NCBI GenBank assembly: GCA_039938515.1
Contig: JBDUUL010000021.1
Location: forward strand, 1-53,079
DNA from: Nitrososphaera sp.
GTDB lineage: Archaea > Thermoproteota > Nitrososphaeria > Nitrososphaerales > Nitrososphaeraceae
DNA length: 53,079 bases
Direction of reading: 5' to 3'
Position 1 is the first letter of the stretch. Each line of letters opens with the position of its first letter. Below the pieces are notes generated by a model. That model was not told where the DNA came from. It was given only the letters and a program-made list of their open reading frames with translations, and ran no database searches. Of the stretch, positions 8,707-17,249 are shown in pieces. The position numbers were made by a program, and so were the translations under genes.

Positions 8707-8905
8707 TGCTACCGAGTCTTGGTGGGATCAAATAAAACTATTTGGCGACATGATGGTAAAGAAAGCGTTGCAGGCAGGCTGCGTGTGGGGAGCGGGTGAT
8801 GTTGGCGAGCCTGCAACACCTTTCTGGTCGTAAACAGTGACCAGCCGCAGGTTCCTAGCTTAAGGGTTTGCGGTGCAAAGTTCAAGAAGAAAAGGAGAGA
8901 AAAGA

Positions 8906-9250
8906 CTACTGGAAGCCGCGTTTTCTTTTGAGATCGAATCCGCCACTCGGCTGCCCGAACTGCGGATTGAGATATCTGCTTGACAGGTACTTGGTGATGT
9001 CAAGTCCCATGGATATTCTGCTGCTGGCAGCATTGCGGTCAACCGCGGAGAGAGGGTCTACAAGGCCCGCGCCCTGCGCTTCGTCAGATCCCAGGATGCG
9101 GCACATCATGCTAGTTGGACTACACACCGCAGTAAGCATTCCCCCGCTCCCCTTTTTTGTCCACCTCAGGACGCCTATATTCGAGTCAATGGACTTCTCC
9201 CAGGTCGGGTCGTTCTCGACAAGCCAACGGGGGATCTGACTTTCCTTCAT
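8906..9250 (-). CDS. Conserved-looking hypothetical protein
   Basis: About 114 residues, no domain recognised. Tryptophans cluster at the N-terminus (IPRWLVENDPTWEKS) and there is a C-terminal basic tail (FDLKRKRGFQ). On this strand a cattaaat box lies about 27 nt before the ATG at 9250, so this start is preferred over the ATG at 9259 and the gene is probably leaderless. The promoter region is shared with the divergent gene at 9344. Codon use resembles the neighbouring core genes. Confidence 0.6.
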   Translation of the reverse strand: MKESQIPRWLVENDPTWEKSIDSNIGVLRWTKKGSGGMLTAVCSPTSMMCRILGSDEAQGAGLVDPLSAVDRNAASSRISMGLDITKYLSSRYLNPQFGQPSGGFDLKRKRGFQ

Positions 9251-9343
9251 GCCCCGCAAGTAAATGCCAAGTCCATTTAATGCTTTTGGATGTTTCCAAT
9301 TTGGTTAATATTATTAGGAACAAATTTCTAGAAGATGCCCTAG

Positions 9344-10021
9344 TTGACCTCCGAATCCGAACAAGGCGCGCCCAAGAGCTCCGAGCCGGCTCACGTTCTA
9401 TCAAAAAAGGACAAGATTGCCATTCTTGCCGACGAACTGGTTTCGCTTGATGCAAAAAACGTGAGCCTGACTCTGGCGGAGCTCCTGAAAAGGCTGGGTG
9501 CGTCTGACAAGTCTGGCGTTTACTGGACATGCAAGAAATACCTGCAGGACGAATACGGGCTGCTAATCGCAGACTCGGGCCACGTGGGAATTTCAGACAG
9601 GTACATTCCTAACCTGATGTTCCCGGGAGACATTGTCGTTTATGCAGTGGTCGACATGCTCAAGACCGGGGACTATATCCAGTTCATTCAGCTGTCCGAC
9701 ACCAAGGACATCACAGTCGAGCACGCCAGGGTTGAAAAGGTAAGCATTGTTGACGGGGCCGTAAACGTGGAGGATCCTCTCTCCGGCAGCCTCTACTCGA
9801 TACCAAAAACACACGTTATCGGCAAGGTGGTAAAGGTGACAACCGCGTTCTCAGAGGAATGGAAGCACACTTTTTACGAATTCAAGGACAACAAGTGGCT
9901 CCAAAAGACCCTGAAGAAGAACCTGGACCTTTACAAAAACGCGTCGTCCTCAAACCAAAGGCAGGTCGTGTCAGAAATAGAGCGGCGCCTCTCCAAGCTC
10001 AAGGAAGAACAGCTCACCTAG
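9344..10021 (+). CDS. Hypothetical protein, possible DNA-binding N-terminus
   Basis: A 225-residue soluble protein starting at TTG 9344, after an aatattatta box. Residues 20-75 contain helices resembling a winged-helix arrangement (SLTLAELLKRLGASDKSGVYWTCKKYL), the middle is beta-rich, and the C-terminus is a basic helical segment (residues 185-225) that could form a coiled coil. I do not recognise the family. Well-kept codon use and a promoter argue for a real gene; a regulatory or nucleic-acid-binding role is only a guess. Confidence 0.7.
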   Translation: MTSESEQGAPKSSEPAHVLSKKDKIAILADELVSLDAKNVSLTLAELLKRLGASDKSGVYWTCKKYLQDEYGLLIADSGHVGISDRYIPNLMFPGDIVVYAVVDMLKTGDYIQFIQLSDTKDITVEHARVEKVSIVDGAVNVEDPLSGSLYSIPKTHVIGKVVKVTTAFSEEWKHTFYEFKDNKWLQKTLKKNLDLYKNASSSNQRQVVSEIERRLSKLKEEQLT

Positions 10022-10071
10022 CGCAATCCAGCATAAACTTATAACACGTATCGCAAGTATTTTCAAAGAAA

Positions 10072-10179
10072 ATGCCAAGACGAAGGGACATCACAAAGAC
10101 TCACGCTTACAGCGCTCAGCGCTCTGGCAGCAAGAAATATGCCAAGGCAGAGAGGCGCAAGCGCCACAAACCCAGATAG
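10072..10179 (+). CDS. Small very basic protein (35 aa)
   Basis: The frame MPRRRDITKTH...RRKRHKPR encodes 35 residues with about 14 Arg/Lys and no acidic cluster. A cttataacac TATA-like box lies about 30 nt before the ATG, as for a leaderless gene. The composition suggests RNA or DNA binding, similar to tiny ribosome-associated proteins, but no family is recognised. Confidence 0.6.
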   Translation: MPRRRDITKTHAYSAQRSGSKKYAKAERRKRHKPR

Positions 10180-10303
10180 GATTCTCGAAACTCGGGCTCG
10201 TGTCGCAAGCGCGTTCATTGGCTTTTCAAGCAGTTCTGACTTTTGTAATTAAGGTTGTCCAGTATTGCTAAATATTAGCCATGTATTTGCGTCCTTGCCT
10301 GCC

Positions 10304-10540
10304 ATGATATACGCCTCGGATTTTGGTCTGCCGGTAGACGGAGAGAAGCTCCGCCGTGCTCTGGACGACGCGTTCATTGAAGGGCCGGTCCTATCCAAGA
10401 TGCTCGAGAACATGGGCATCTCGTTTGGCGTTCCTCCGTCGCCGATGCACGAAATTCATTCCGCGATTAAGGTGCTTTTAGGCGAGACCGCAGGGTCGCT
10501 GATAATCGAGAACTTTAGGAAGCAACTCGAATCCGGCTAG
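10304..10540 (+). CDS. Small hypothetical protein (78 aa)
   Basis: The protein is soluble and mainly helical (MIYASDFGLPVDGEKLRRAL...). An earlier in-frame TTG at 10265 sits before the TATA-like taaatatta (10268-10276), so transcription probably begins near the ATG at 10304 and that start is chosen. No domain is recognised. It converges with the minus-strand gene at 10547, with only six bases between the stops. Confidence 0.65.
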   Translation: MIYASDFGLPVDGEKLRRALDDAFIEGPVLSKMLENMGISFGVPPSPMHEIHSAIKVLLGETAGSLIIENFRKQLESG

Positions 10541-10546
10541 AAAGAT

Positions 10547-10885
10547 TCAGAATTCGTCGTCGCGGATAAAAGTTGTCGTTGAAAGTTTGTCGGCATCATA
10601 GTATGCCAGGAATCCCTCAAGCGAGTCCTCTATTGCTTCCTGTGGAGTGCTCTTTAGGTTAAGATTCCGAAATGGCTTTGCGTGACCCTCCGGTTTTATC
10701 AGGTGGCTTGCGACGCCCAGAAACATGCCGTCTGAGTATTTTATGACCTTTATCCGCAGAGGGTTGACGGGGCACTCGCTGATATTTACCTCCCAGATGC
10801 CGATTACCTGGTTTACCTCAAATACGCCGCGTGATTCGAATTTCTCGGACATGCGCTTCAGGTCCACTGAAAGGGCGTCAGACAC
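10547..10885 (-). CDS. Hypothetical protein (about 112 aa)
   Basis: A beta-rich small protein (FEVNQVIGIWEVNISECPVNPLRIKVIKYSDGMFLGVASHLI) with an acidic C-terminus. A cattaaat box around 10906-10914 on this strand places the transcript start near the in-frame GTG at 10885. An ATG at 10852 would remove 11 residues, and the open frame extends to 10945 without a better start. Family and function unknown. Confidence 0.6.
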   Translation of the reverse strand: MSDALSVDLKRMSEKFESRGVFEVNQVIGIWEVNISECPVNPLRIKVIKYSDGMFLGVASHLIKPEGHAKPFRNLNLKSTPQEAIEDSLEGFLAYYDADKLSTTTFIRDDEF

Positions 10886-11195
10886 GACGTGAGAAATGAA
10901 GCGGTGGCATTTAATGTTGATCACAGAGTTGCGTATCAGGCACACAAAAGAAACCGCAAAGAATCACCGCGTCGGCAAGAAAAGCAGGATTGGACTTGCC
11001 TGCATTGCGGAACCATCAGGAGGCCGGGCCGAACAGAATCAATTCTTGCGCAACGCGTCGGAGAGGTTGAGGATCTAAAGATTTAGGTACTAGATTTGGC
11101 ATGTATTATTCACGCACGGCAGCGAAATTCTGCAACTGACACCGACGGCCTTTTCTGCCGGTCAGGACGAGTACGGCACGCTTGCATGGCTTGCC

Positions 11196-11768
11196 TTGGC
11201 GGTCATAGGCTCATCGGGCGCCCTTTTTGCGACCGCCCTTTTTTTCAGGCGACCGAGGCCAGCGTTACCTTCCATTCGCGCCCGGCTTGACTTTCGGATA
11301 ATGACATTTGCTGCAATCGGCTTTGTAATCTTTGTTCTTCCGATCAGCTATTTTCACGAAATCGGCCACGCGTTGTCATGTACTTTTTCTGGCGGCAAGG
11401 CGAGGATCAGTTCGCCCACAATAACGGGCATAGACCTGGTCTGCCTTCATTCCTACTCAAACGTGGAGATTAATCGGGCGATGGGCGGTGTCTTTGGCGC
11501 CATAGGCTCCCTTGTCTCGCTTGCGTTCTATCCGCGCTTTAAGCAAAATCCCTTTTTCTTGGGCCTGCTTGCGGCCTGCCTAGCCCAGGCATGCGAGGAA
11601 GCACCTAAAGCGCTGATTGAACCGCTGAATTTTGCCTTTTACTCGACCCCTGATGCCGCGACGCTCTTTTCACTTGTCCAGCTTGGAAGCCTTGCAGTGT
11701 TTGCACTGCTGCTGGGAGGCAAGATGAGCGAGAAAATGGGATTCGGTGTGCGGCTGCAGCCTAGCTGA
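11196..11768 (+). CDS. Membrane metalloprotease-like protein (HExxH, M50-type)
   Basis: A multi-pass membrane protein of about 190 residues. The segment ISYFHEIGHALSC places an HExxH zinc-protease motif inside a hydrophobic helix, as in M50 (site-2 protease-like) enzymes, but the length is short and the usual second motif (NxxPxxxxDG) is not seen. The frame stays open back to 11094 without an ATG or GTG and already encodes hydrophobic residues there (YGTLAWLALAVIG), so the true N-terminus may lie upstream of TTG 11196. An ATG at 11101 is one frame off, so a frameshift is possible. Confidence 0.6.
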   Translation: MAVIGSSGALFATALFFRRPRPALPSIRARLDFRIMTFAAIGFVIFVLPISYFHEIGHALSCTFSGGKARISSPTITGIDLVCLHSYSNVEINRAMGGVFGAIGSLVSLAFYPRFKQNPFFLGLLAACLAQACEEAPKALIEPLNFAFYSTPDAATLFSLVQLGSLAVFALLLGGKMSEKMGFGVRLQPS

Positions 11769-12132
11769 AAGCCCTCTTTGCGAAGGTCAATAAATGAGAT
11801 CGACGCGCTCGGTCCGGATCAAAGACTAGGAAGATCAGTTACAACTTCTCAATGACGGCGATATAGGATCGTCGTGAGGCTAGAACGAATCCAGATAGTT
11901 AATGGGCAGCTCAATGGTTTGCTACCATTAGTCTTTAGGAGCTACGAGCGATAAAAGAGCAAGCTATCTGCAGACGGTCTGGAATAATTGTTGAAGTTCA
12001 GAATAATTCTGTCACAATGGCCCGTAACGCAGTTCGAGCTGTTTGAGCCTTATACGAGCTTAGGTGTGGCCGCCCTTTTCCTTTTCTAAATAGCAAACCT
12101 ATTCATTGCATGAGTGCGAAGCCTCACAGAAC
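11769..12132. other. Non-coding stretch, no feature recognised
   Basis: No convincing reading frame, tRNA or repeat is seen. A ctaaatag box at about 12085 could serve the small gene at 12133. The stretch marks the change from core-type to accessory-type DNA. Confidence 0.4.
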
Positions 12133-12246
12133 ATGCTCGACTTGTGCGACCTGTGTCAAATCAAGCCTGCGGTAATCTTCCAAGAAAATGGCAACTACTG
12201 TCCCGAGTGTTGGCAGGACAAAACAACGCCCTCAACTGCCGCATAG
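12133..12246 (+). CDS. Small zinc-ribbon-like protein (37 aa)
   Basis: The frame MLDLCDLCQIKPAVIFQ...YCPECWQ carries two CxxC pairs separated by about 18 residues, the pattern of a single zinc ribbon. An AT-rich box (ctaaatag) lies about 45 nt upstream. Overlapping frames exist (GTG 12114 and ATG 12110), but only this one has a recognisable fold signature. Function unknown. Confidence 0.5.
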   Translation: MLDLCDLCQIKPAVIFQENGNYCPECWQDKTTPSTAA

Positions 12247-12469
12247 CCCCTTTTTCTGACATGAATTTTGAGACTCTAGTAATCTTTGGCAGAGCTCAGA
12301 AATAGCATGCAGGCGACAGGCTTTCTGACTCTCCCCAGTTACGATCCCTGCGGTTATCGGAGAATTTCGACATGACAAAAGGCGGTGCAGCGATTATAGT
12401 AAATCTTAGGGTACGAAATTGGCTCTTGATATTCTGGGAAAAGATGAGTCGGCCGCTGTCATTTTATCT

Positions 12470-12892
12470 TCATCCATAGTACGGACTAGTCCAACATTCT
12501 TCGCGTAATGTGTAATTCACGATGTCATTGTATATGTCGTTGGAATTCTTGCCATCGGGGCAGTTAAGGTACATTTCCTGAGGCCTTCCGTCGTTATCAG
12601 AAAATACTCGAAGGATAAGCCGCCTAGTAACATTTTGACTGCCAGTGAATTGCTTATGAACAGTATAATCCACCACAAGTCTGCCGCTTCTATCAACATA
12701 GGTGGTGGCGTTGGGATACATTGTCAGAAAGGTCTTTACTTCCTTCAAGTCCTTTTGGTTCTCCAGTATGAGTTTATCAGGCAGCTCTTTTTCGGATGGT
12801 ATCTTTGGTGGCTCTTGATAAAGAATTACGGCGGTAACAATCGAAATAACGACTGCCGAAGTTATCCCGCCTATCAAATATAATCGGTACAA
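12470..12892 (-). CDS. Membrane-anchored hypothetical protein
   Basis: A 140-residue protein with one N-terminal transmembrane helix (LIGGITSAVVISIVTAVILY) and an extracellular domain of about 110 residues with several N-glycosylation sequons (NAT, NVT, NYT) and a C-terminal cysteine pair (C117 region and EECW). It overlaps the 3' end of the upstream gene (12874-13752) by 19 bp, so the two are probably co-transcribed. No family recognised. Confidence 0.65.
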   Translation of the reverse strand: MYRLYLIGGITSAVVISIVTAVILYQEPPKIPSEKELPDKLILENQKDLKEVKTFLTMYPNATTYVDRSGRLVVDYTVHKQFTGSQNVTRRLILRVFSDNDGRPQEMYLNCPDGKNSNDIYNDIVNYTLREECWTSPYYG

Positions 12893-13752
12893 TTGGATCT
12901 GTGTCTGTATCGTCCGAGGATAAGAACCGTCCCAGTAATGGCGGCTGTTGCAACCAAAACGCCAGGACCTGTGGGGAATTCAGGAACAGTTGGGATGCCA
13001 TGCCCAATCTCTAAGAGCTCGTATTTCTGAAGAAATGTGATCTTTTTGCCTTCGATAGTTGATGATTTAGAAAATACTGAACTGACAGGATAGGGCAAGT
13101 CTCCAGAGATGCATGTGGAATTCCCCACAACTGTGCAGTTAAACGACCCAGCCGGAACCGTAATTTCACGAGTTCCGTTCAAGTAAAGGTGGTGTTCAGG
13201 GTCGATCGTCCAACTGTGAGAATTAAGTGGCTGACCAGGATAAGATGCTGCTGCAGATACTACCACAAAGAGTGCAGAGTAAATTTCTTCATTGATTGCA
13301 GAGCTGTTGCCTGAAAGAGCGATAGGCGCGTAAGGCTTGTTCAGAAAGAAGTTGATTGTGCCATTCATGACTGTGCTATTAGTTACAAAGTACGTGGGGA
13401 CTACCCAATACTGTTGAGCGGGAACCGTGTCGTTAACAAACCGTTGAAAGTAAAGTACAAACTCAAAGGAACCACCGTTTCCTCTTGTGTAGCTGTACAA
13501 TGGATTTTGCGGGTCGTTTTTAAAACCAAACTCAGTATAATTATCGAAAACTCTGTATCGCAGAAAGGTGTCGGGTTTAATTCCTTTCCCAATGTACCAA
13601 GTATCAGCATTTGACGACGGAAATTGTGCATGCGCAGCTTGTAGCAGATTTGCTATCGGTGGCGATAGAGCTAAAGTCGGCAATGTTGCAACAATGAAAC
13701 ATAATGCCACAACCAAACGCGTTTTTGCAGGGTAATTAATTGCGATTTTCAA
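12874..13752 (-). CDS. Secreted glycoprotein-like protein with a PEF-CTERM-like tail
   Basis: A 292-residue protein with a signal peptide (residues 12-42) and an extracellular beta-rich domain with at least eight N-x-S/T sequons. The tail reads VPEFPTGPG, then a hydrophobic helix (VLVATAAITGTVLIL) and a basic end (GRYRHR). A PEFP motif, helix and basic end is the tripartite layout of archaeal PEF-CTERM proteins that are processed by archaeosortases. It is thus likely cell-surface attached. It overlaps the next membrane protein gene by 19 bp. More AT-rich codon use than the core genes suggests accessory origin. Confidence 0.7.
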   Translation of the reverse strand: MKIAINYPAKTRLVVALCFIVATLPTLALSPPIANLLQAAHAQFPSSNADTWYIGKGIKPDTFLRYRVFDNYTEFGFKNDPQNPLYSYTRGNGGSFEFVLYFQRFVNDTVPAQQYWVVPTYFVTNSTVMNGTINFFLNKPYAPIALSGNSSAINEEIYSALFVVVSAAASYPGQPLNSHSWTIDPEHHLYLNGTREITVPAGSFNCTVVGNSTCISGDLPYPVSSVFSKSSTIEGKKITFLQKYELLEIGHGIPTVPEFPTGPGVLVATAAITGTVLILGRYRHRSNCTDYI

Positions 13753-13968
13753 TACTACACTGCAATCCTAGTGAATCCACCGTACCTGTTATGTCAGTTT
13801 GCGTCTCCTTAAAGTTTGAGCTCTACAAAACCGGTGTCCCTGCTTGCATGAGTTAACGCGCTGAAGGATCATCAGGGTACTAGCCTAGTATTTCCAGGGT
13901 CGGTCAAACCTGCGCTTTATAACCTACTTTCGCATCGATTAGTTACGACCGCTAGACTAACCGTTGTA

Positions 13969-14094
13969 ATGATGGCAATAGCCCTAGCAGCAATAGGTGC
14001 CAATTTTTTAACAAATGCAATGGGGTTTGCCTTCGGCGCGCTTATGCTTACAGGAGCAGTCGCGGCGCTTTGCGGAATCGTCAAGGCCGACTAA
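13969..14094 (+). CDS. Tiny membrane protein (41 aa)
   Basis: The frame MMAIALAAIGANFLTNAMGFAFGALMLTGAVAALCGIVKAD contains two short hydrophobic segments and ends in a charged tail. A gctttataacc box lies about 50 nt upstream. It is plausible as a small membrane peptide, but no family is recognised and chance cannot be excluded. The DNA from 13753 to 13968 holds only promoter-like elements. Confidence 0.4.
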   Translation: MMAIALAAIGANFLTNAMGFAFGALMLTGAVAALCGIVKAD

Positions 14095-14212
14095 TGCTCT
14101 ATCTCTAGCCTTTTTTCGAGGTCAACTTAGGCAAAATAAACGATGGGCCCGATAGCCCATTACTATCCCGTACGATAGCCTTAATTACGACAAAACAAGC
14201 CCGATTGATTAC

Positions 14213-14506
14213 ATGAGATTTGTTGTAACATGCATCATTCCAACAGAAGCTGGAAATAAAGGACTGGCAGACCCGCAGGCATTTGTCTCTAACATCGAGA
14301 ACTACATACGAGCAAACAAAGTTGAAAATACCTACTTTATGGAAGCCAACGGCGAGAGAACGGCACTATTCATCCTGGATTTGGCAGGTGCAGACAGGAT
14401 ACCTGCTGTAGCTGAGCCGTTGTTTAGGATGGGTGCAAAAGTGGAGTTCCATCCCGCCATGACACTAGAGGACTTGAAGAAGGGCGTTCAAAGCATTCCA
14501 AAGTAG
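14213..14506 (+). CDS. Small protein, possible ferredoxin-like dimeric alpha/beta barrel
   Basis: A 97-residue soluble protein (MRFVVTCIIPTEAGNKGL...). The beta-alpha-beta pattern, and the late segment in which a second strand reads AKVEFHPAMTLEDLKKG, resemble small dimeric alpha/beta-barrel proteins such as DUF3303 or muconolactone-isomerase-like folds. There is no catalytic signature. An AT-rich box (ccttaattac, 14180s) precedes the ATG. Function unknown. Confidence 0.6.
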   Translation: MRFVVTCIIPTEAGNKGLADPQAFVSNIENYIRANKVENTYFMEANGERTALFILDLAGADRIPAVAEPLFRMGAKVEFHPAMTLEDLKKGVQSIPK

Positions 14507-14655
14507 GCCATAACTAAATCCGGGACCGAGACACAGGGCTTTTCTCCAGAGCTGACCGCGTTAAGCCCCAGAGGCATCGGCTAGAATACGCCTCTCCTCT
14601 TTTTTTGCTAACCAATAATGCGTCGAGTGTCCGGCCTATTACTATATTGCCTGCG

Positions 14656-14712
14656 GGTTTTGTTAACTCTGCGGCGCATGGATATGACATTTCATGGATG
14701 GAGGAGCCGCTA
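14656..14712 (+). repeat. Left 57-bp terminal inverted repeat
   Basis: Runs from ggttttgttaactctgcgg to gaggagccgcta and is the exact reverse complement of 15953-16009. Weaker similarity continues inward (cagcaccc on both sides, offset by about five bases). Confidence 0.92.
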
Positions 14713-14870
14713 GCAGCACCCTCGAGTCTGTTGTCTTTTTGTTATTCGGCCTTTGGCTGATTGTGTTGCCATCCTGGCGGGGGCACTAATATGGTTGCTA
14801 ATATAGTTTCCCGCAGGCATGTGCGCAGCAAATCGCGGGCTGTTTTGTTTGCTAACTGTTAGTCTAATAC

Positions 14871-14938
14871 TGTTAGTCCTAACACTTGTTAGTCTTGCTA
14901 ATACTGTTAGTCCTAACACTTGTTAGTCTTGCTAATAC
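14871..14938 (+). repeat. Two perfect tandem copies of a 34-bp unit
   Basis: The unit begins tgttagtcctaacacttgtt; copies are at 14871-14904 and 14905-14938. A partial related sequence precedes it at about 14855. TTAGT words recur inverted near the other end (15790-15920), so these may be subterminal protein-binding sites. Confidence 0.85.
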
Positions 14939-15952
14939 TAATGTATTAACGCTGTCAAAGGGTTAGAGACAGAGCACTTGAAAGTATTGCACTTTAGACG
15001 CATGCCTAGCTAACCAACCTGTTGCAGAAGCTGCCATTTGACAGATTGGTTAACTTAGCTGCTCTGATCAGTACCGAAACAATTGGTACAATGTTCAGAT
15101 ATACTACGGCCCAATCTGCCATTGGTGGCCTGACTATGTGAACGTGCAATTGCGACGAGCTGCTGGACCCCTAAGGCCCTAGTATACTGGCCGAGAATAG
15201 CTGCTAGATTGCCATGCCAGTTTTGCACACAACTTGCGGCCTTGACAGCCTGCCATGCGCCAAACCCATAGCACTATTACCCGTGGTCCTATCGAAAATA
15301 CAGCGTGTTCTCTAGCAGAAGAGGGGGTCCGCCTGCCTGCTGTATGAGCACGGGGCGGAGGGTAATACGCCGCAAAGCCGCAGTTTGTGTGGAAAACCCT
15401 AGGTCTTGGGTGATAGCATCACCCTTTCAATCTCATTGTATGTATACTAGCCATTAAAATCAGGCGAGTCTTTGACCGCTAAGGCCTGTCTATAGGCTTG
15501 GCTGATACAATCACCTTTCTTTCTTTGTATACAACAGCCACGATGGCGGCTGAAAGTCCAAGGGAGGCCTAGGGCGTCAGCAGTCAGCAAAGTGCCACTT
15601 GGCACTTTCGCTTTGGGAGGCATAGGGCCATAGCCAAGTATTCAAGGCCTAGGCCTTATGGTACACTAGCAGGCCCTTCAGCTAACAGGCAAAGCGGAGC
15701 CACATTACAGGGCCAATAAAAGAGCCATAAGCCGGGGCAAAAGAATGTGTCTGCAGCCATTTCAAGCGGCCATAGAAATGCGGTGAGCTGTTAGTTATCG
15801 ACATCTGGACTGTTAGAAATGAATTTGGCTAACACACTAACAAACAACGGCAAACTAGTACAATCTAACATGTTGGATTATGTTAGTCTGAAGTGTTAGT
15901 GTTTCTTGCTTACAGACTAAGCTGAACTATCATAAAATGGGTGCTGTAGACT

Positions 15953-16009
15953 TAGCGGCTCCTCCATCCATGAAATGTCATATCCATGCGCCGCAGAGTT
16001 AACAAAACC
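15953..16009 (-). repeat. Right 57-bp terminal inverted repeat
   Basis: Exact inverse of 14656-14712, ending gttaacaaaacc at 16009. The next base belongs to the transposase remnant codon that continues ctatacgtcaag. Confidence 0.92.
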
Positions 16010-16532
16010 GCTATACGTCAAGGTAAGAGGCAACCCCAAGTACATGTATGCGCTGATGGATGACGAGACTCGCTTTTGGATTGCACAGCAGGTAGCAGAC
16101 ACCAAGTACACCCAAGACGTTAGACCTCTACTGAAAGAAGGCGCAGAGTTTGCAGGCAAGAAACCTGATTTGTTAATCAGTGATGGGGCGCGCAATTTCC
16201 AAGAAGCCTACAAGAAGGAATACTGGTCAAGAGTCGCGCCTAGGACTAGCCATGTCCGCCATATCCACATCGCAGGAGACCGCAATAATAACAAGATGGA
16301 AAGGCTCAACGGCGAAATGCGAGACCGCGAAAAGGTAGTGCGCGGACTAAAGAAGATGGAATCGCCACTTTTGAAAGGCAGCCAGATTTACCACAACTAC
16401 GTCAGACCGCATGAAGGATTACACGGAAAGACACCGGCTGAAGCCGCGAATATCCACATAGAAGGCACTAACAAATGGCTGACAATAATCCAAAATGCTT
16501 CTCTAATATCTACGAAAGAAACTGCTAATTGA
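16010..16532 (+). pseudogene. 3' remnant of a DDE transposase
   Basis: From LYVKVRGNPKYMYALMDDETRFW onward the frame is homologous to residues 216-385 of the intact transposase at 17717-18874, with similar sequence throughout, including DGARNF and NNNKMERLNGE. The N-terminal half (SWIM finger, zinc ribbon, HTH and the first catalytic aspartate) is missing and is replaced by the inverted-repeat element. The DNA divergence shows it was a related but separate copy, not a recent duplicate. It is certainly inactive. Confidence 0.88.
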
Positions 16533-16622
16533 TGGGAATAAGCGGAACCGTAGGAATAGGAAAGCCGCACGTTGAAACAAGGCTTACGGCTGAGGGCTTT
16601 ACTATCTGCCTGCAAGTACCTG

Positions 16623-16982
16623 TTACTGAGAACTTGAAGATTGAGAGTTAGTTTCTTGCCGCTCCTTAATCTTTTGTTCAAGCAGCTCGATTATCTTCTC
16701 GAACGCAAGACGAGTAGTTACTGGCATCAAGTCAAGTAAGGATTTGATAGCCCTAACTACACAAGGAACGACCGAGACATCTCTAAAGTCGAGCTTTATC
16801 TGTCCGTCAGGCTGTGGCTCAATAGTAATGACCTTGCCCTCAATGTCATTACACATCATCCTCGCGGCTGCTTGCACTCTGCGAACCCACTCGGCAAAAA
16901 TATCAGGTCGCAGTCCTGACCGCATTTCTTCGAACAAAGCTGTGACATTGTCGTCTATGTCGATTGTTGCATGTTCTTCCAT
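16623..16982 (-). CDS. Hypothetical protein with helical C-terminus
   Basis: A 119-residue acidic protein (MEEHATIDIDDNVTALFEEM...) with a central beta segment (GKVITIEPQPDGQIKLDFRDV) and a coiled-coil-like C-terminus ending in a Ser-rich tail. A gatataac box lies about 28 nt before the ATG. No family is recognised. It was probably divergent from the TFB gene before the transposon 17120-20188 inserted between them. Confidence 0.6.
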   Translation of the reverse strand: MEEHATIDIDDNVTALFEEMRSGLRPDIFAEWVRRVQAAARMMCNDIEGKVITIEPQPDGQIKLDFRDVSVVPCVVRAIKSLLDLMPVTTRLAFEKIIELLEQKIKERQETNSQSSSSQ

Positions 16983-17119
16983 TTCGCCAGCTCGCCACTT
17001 ACTGGCAGTTATATCTTATCCCGCAGGAAGCTTGTGCGTTCTTGGTAGTATTTTCACACCATGTCCACACACTTAACAGCCAAACTTATGTCCAACAAAT
17101 TGAACAGAACCCGCAAGCG

Positions 17120-17167
17120 GGCTCTGTAACGTTGGCGGGTGATATTCTGGCTGTAACAGCTCGGGTG
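17120..17167 (+). repeat. Left 48-bp terminal inverted repeat
   Basis: Begins ggctctgtaacgttggcggg and ends cagctcgggtg; it is the exact reverse complement of 20141-20188. Complementarity extends three bases further into the target duplication by chance. Confidence 0.95.
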
Positions 17168-17249
17168 GTGAATCATGGATTTTGCTTCTAGAACAAGTTT
17201 TCGCGCCGCTTATCTGGGATCATCTCTGCTTGTCGCCGATTGATTGGTC

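Larger units (their letters stand above)
14656..16009. mobile_element. Non-coding 1.35-kb inverted-repeat element (MITE-like)
   Basis: The ends are 57-bp perfect inverted repeats. They begin GGTTTTGTTAAC, similar to the GG(T/C)TCTGTT ends of IS6-family elements. No credible gene is seen between them. The interior is rich in GTTAGT/ACTAAC words on both flanks and has a 34-bp tandem duplication. The right end joins directly to the inside of a transposase gene (16010 on), but the other half of that gene is not found at the left end and no target duplication is visible. I infer a non-autonomous IS6-like element, with later deletion on the left side. Confidence 0.7.

Noticed and set aside
8751-8834. 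27-residue frame MMVKKALQAGCVW... after rpiA promoter region
   Set aside because: Too short, with no motif; an AT-rich box upstream is better explained by rpiA regulation.
14871-14938. Possible CRISPR array
   Set aside because: Only two copies of a 34-bp unit with no spacers between them; no cas genes nearby.
14648-16613. tgcctgc words as a firm target-site duplication
   Set aside because: A 7-bp match at one element end and 0.6 kb beyond the other is too weak; kept only as a remark.
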